Position numbers and translations under genes: made by a program
Source of the DNA: an uncultured Latescibacterota bacterium
Lineage (GTDB): Bacteria > Latescibacterota > UBA2968
Assembly (NCBI GenBank): GCA_951812755.1
Contig: OX638329.1
Location: forward strand, 4,348,522 to 4,412,521
Length of the DNA: 64,000 nucleotides
Direction of reading: 5' to 3'
Notes under the pieces: generated by a model
The model's database searches: none
What the model was told of the DNA's origin: nothing
What the model saw: only the letters and a program-made list of their open reading frames with translations
Part shown: piece by piece, positions 63,222-64,000 of the stretch
Layout: the number at the start of each line of letters is the position of its first letter
Position numbering within the stretch: position 1 is the stretch's first letter

Positions 63222-64000
63222 ATGAGTAAGGAGTGGGTATCTGCTCTGGATATAGTCCGTGTACTGCAATCAGGTACGTGGTGGGAGAGCCAGTTTCGGT
63301 ATGCCGAGACAGCCTGTCTGGAGACGGAGGATAATGGCGCTGCCTTGACGTTTGAATTCACCGGTAAGGGAGTGGCACTTGGTCTGGGGCAACACGCTGT
63401 ATCGGCCTACGGACGACCGTCTTTGGGAAAGCTAATAGCGACAGTGGATGATGGGAGTCCGCGCGTCTTGTATCCGGGTAACGAAGCACGAGAGGTGGTA
63501 CTGGTGAGGGGACTGACACAAGGGAAACATAAGGTACGCGTTGAGCATCGTCAGAACAGGGGCGAGATGGGCTGCCGTATATCTGGATTTCGAGTCCTGG
63601 CGGAACATTCTGGAGATTTGTCATTTGTACTCAACGGCGAAGAAAATGGATTCTTCGTAGATGCACGAGCGGTAATACGCCAGGGTGGTCAAATAGTACG
63701 AAACACGCTGGTGCGGAACTGGCTATCGGGGGCGTGTCGTCTGACTGGCCTACCCGCAGGAAAGGGATATTCGCTGGAATTGGTTGCGTACGGATGGGAG
63801 CCCCAAAGAATTGAAGAAATCGCGATTCAAAAAGAAAAAGAAACGCGCCTGCCACCAGTGTATCTGCACCGAAATCTGGAGACCAGACCACAAGGCGTCC
63901 GATTCCCGGTTCTGGGGCACCCGGCCATCCGTCGGCCCGGTGAATCTTTTCGGGTGCGGTTGGGGGCCTACGATCACACGATTGAGCAAGTGAAGCTGTC
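63222..64000 (+). CDS. Hypothetical protein, 3' end outside the window
   Basis: An open frame from ATG 63222 that continues past the right edge (259 codons seen). It starts MSKEWVSALDIVRVLQSGTW and has long beta-rich stretches such as LTFEFTGKGVALGLGQHAVS and LVRGLTQGKHKVRVEHRQN, suggesting a carbohydrate-binding or jelly-roll-like amino domain. I do not recognise the family. AGAGGG precedes the start by ten bases, and it probably shares a transcript with PhyH 5. Confidence 0.75.
   Translation, partial: MSKEWVSALDIVRVLQSGTWWESQFRYAETACLETEDNGAALTFEFTGKGVALGLGQHAVSAYGRPSLGKLIATVDDGSPRVLYPGNEAREVVLVRGLTQGKHKVRVEHRQNRGEMGCRISGFRVLAEHSGDLSFVLNGEENGFFVDARAVIRQGGQIVRNTLVRNWLSGACRLTGLPAGKGYSLELVAYGWEPQRIEEIAIQKEKETRLPPVYLHRNLETRPQGVRFPVLGHPAIRRPGESFRVRLGAYDHTIEQVKL

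Overview
This 64 kb window is a bacterial accessory chromosome region of roughly balanced base composition. There are no rRNA or tRNA genes and no CRISPR array, and no gene-free stretch exceeds 300 bases. Five phytanoyl-CoA dioxygenase (PhyH) family proteins, four formylglycine-type sulfatases, a DUF1552/DUF1592 pair, DUF4838 and beta-helix proteins, and many single-gene small-molecule modifiers (seven GNATs, AAC(3), APH-like, two NUDIX, five methyltransferases) recall uncultured Poribacteria, Latescibacterota or Planctomycetes-like bacteria. That taxonomic placement is inference. Tat/lipoprotein and beta-barrel proteins suggest a didermic cell.

Layout. 0-10.7 kb: MFS exporter with a relic of a second one, DUF4838 protein, GNATs, epimerase, VOC protein, methyltransferase, beta-helix protein, HAD phosphatase, esterase. 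10.7-14.5 kb: promoter-driven DUF1552/DUF1592 pair. 14.5-20.6 kb: four sulfatases without signal peptides around an unknown 241-residue protein. 20.7-25.1 kb: DMT transporter, methyltransferase, a long ECF-type sigma factor with a winged-helix-like C-terminal half, cysteine hydrolase. 25.2-32.5 kb: co-oriented one-gene units (DUF3841, GNAT, serine hydrolases, APH-like, phosphatase, methyltransferase, NUDIX) interrupted by two fossil pieces of NUDIX gene heads. 32.5-36.9 kb: an IS256-family element carrying nested IS630 and IS1182 elements, inserted into a HAD hydrolase gene with a 9-bp target duplication. 37-41.5 kb: GNATs, ArsR-like regulator, transglutaminase-like protein, AAC(3). 41.5-50 kb: PhyH genes, higBA, glycosidase-like protein, a second toxin-antitoxin pair, a frameshifted small gene, a truncated metallophosphoesterase, DUF4037. 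50-64 kb: pectate-lyase-like protein, beta-barrel protein, an MsrP-like Tat lipoprotein, then PhyH, Ldh, PhoD, NUDIX, orphan HigA, glycosidase-like and ParB-like genes, and a gene running off the right edge.

Two themes unify the window. The first is degradation or remodelling of sulfated or otherwise decorated glycans and small organic molecules: sulfatases, DUF4838, beta-helix proteins, glycosidase-like proteins, PhyH oxygenases and PhoD. The second is heavy gene turnover. A nested transposon can be unpicked base by base to restore the host gene, two genes are broken by small insertions (5 bp and 1 bp), gene-head fossils of NUDIX and metallophosphoesterase genes sit upstream of unrelated genes, an MFS tail is left over, and one antitoxin has apparently lost its toxin. 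The most unusual intact items are the sigma factor with its large extra half, the lipobox-bearing MsrP-like protein on a proline/glutamine stalk, and a higB gene whose consensus promoter predicts a leaderless transcript.
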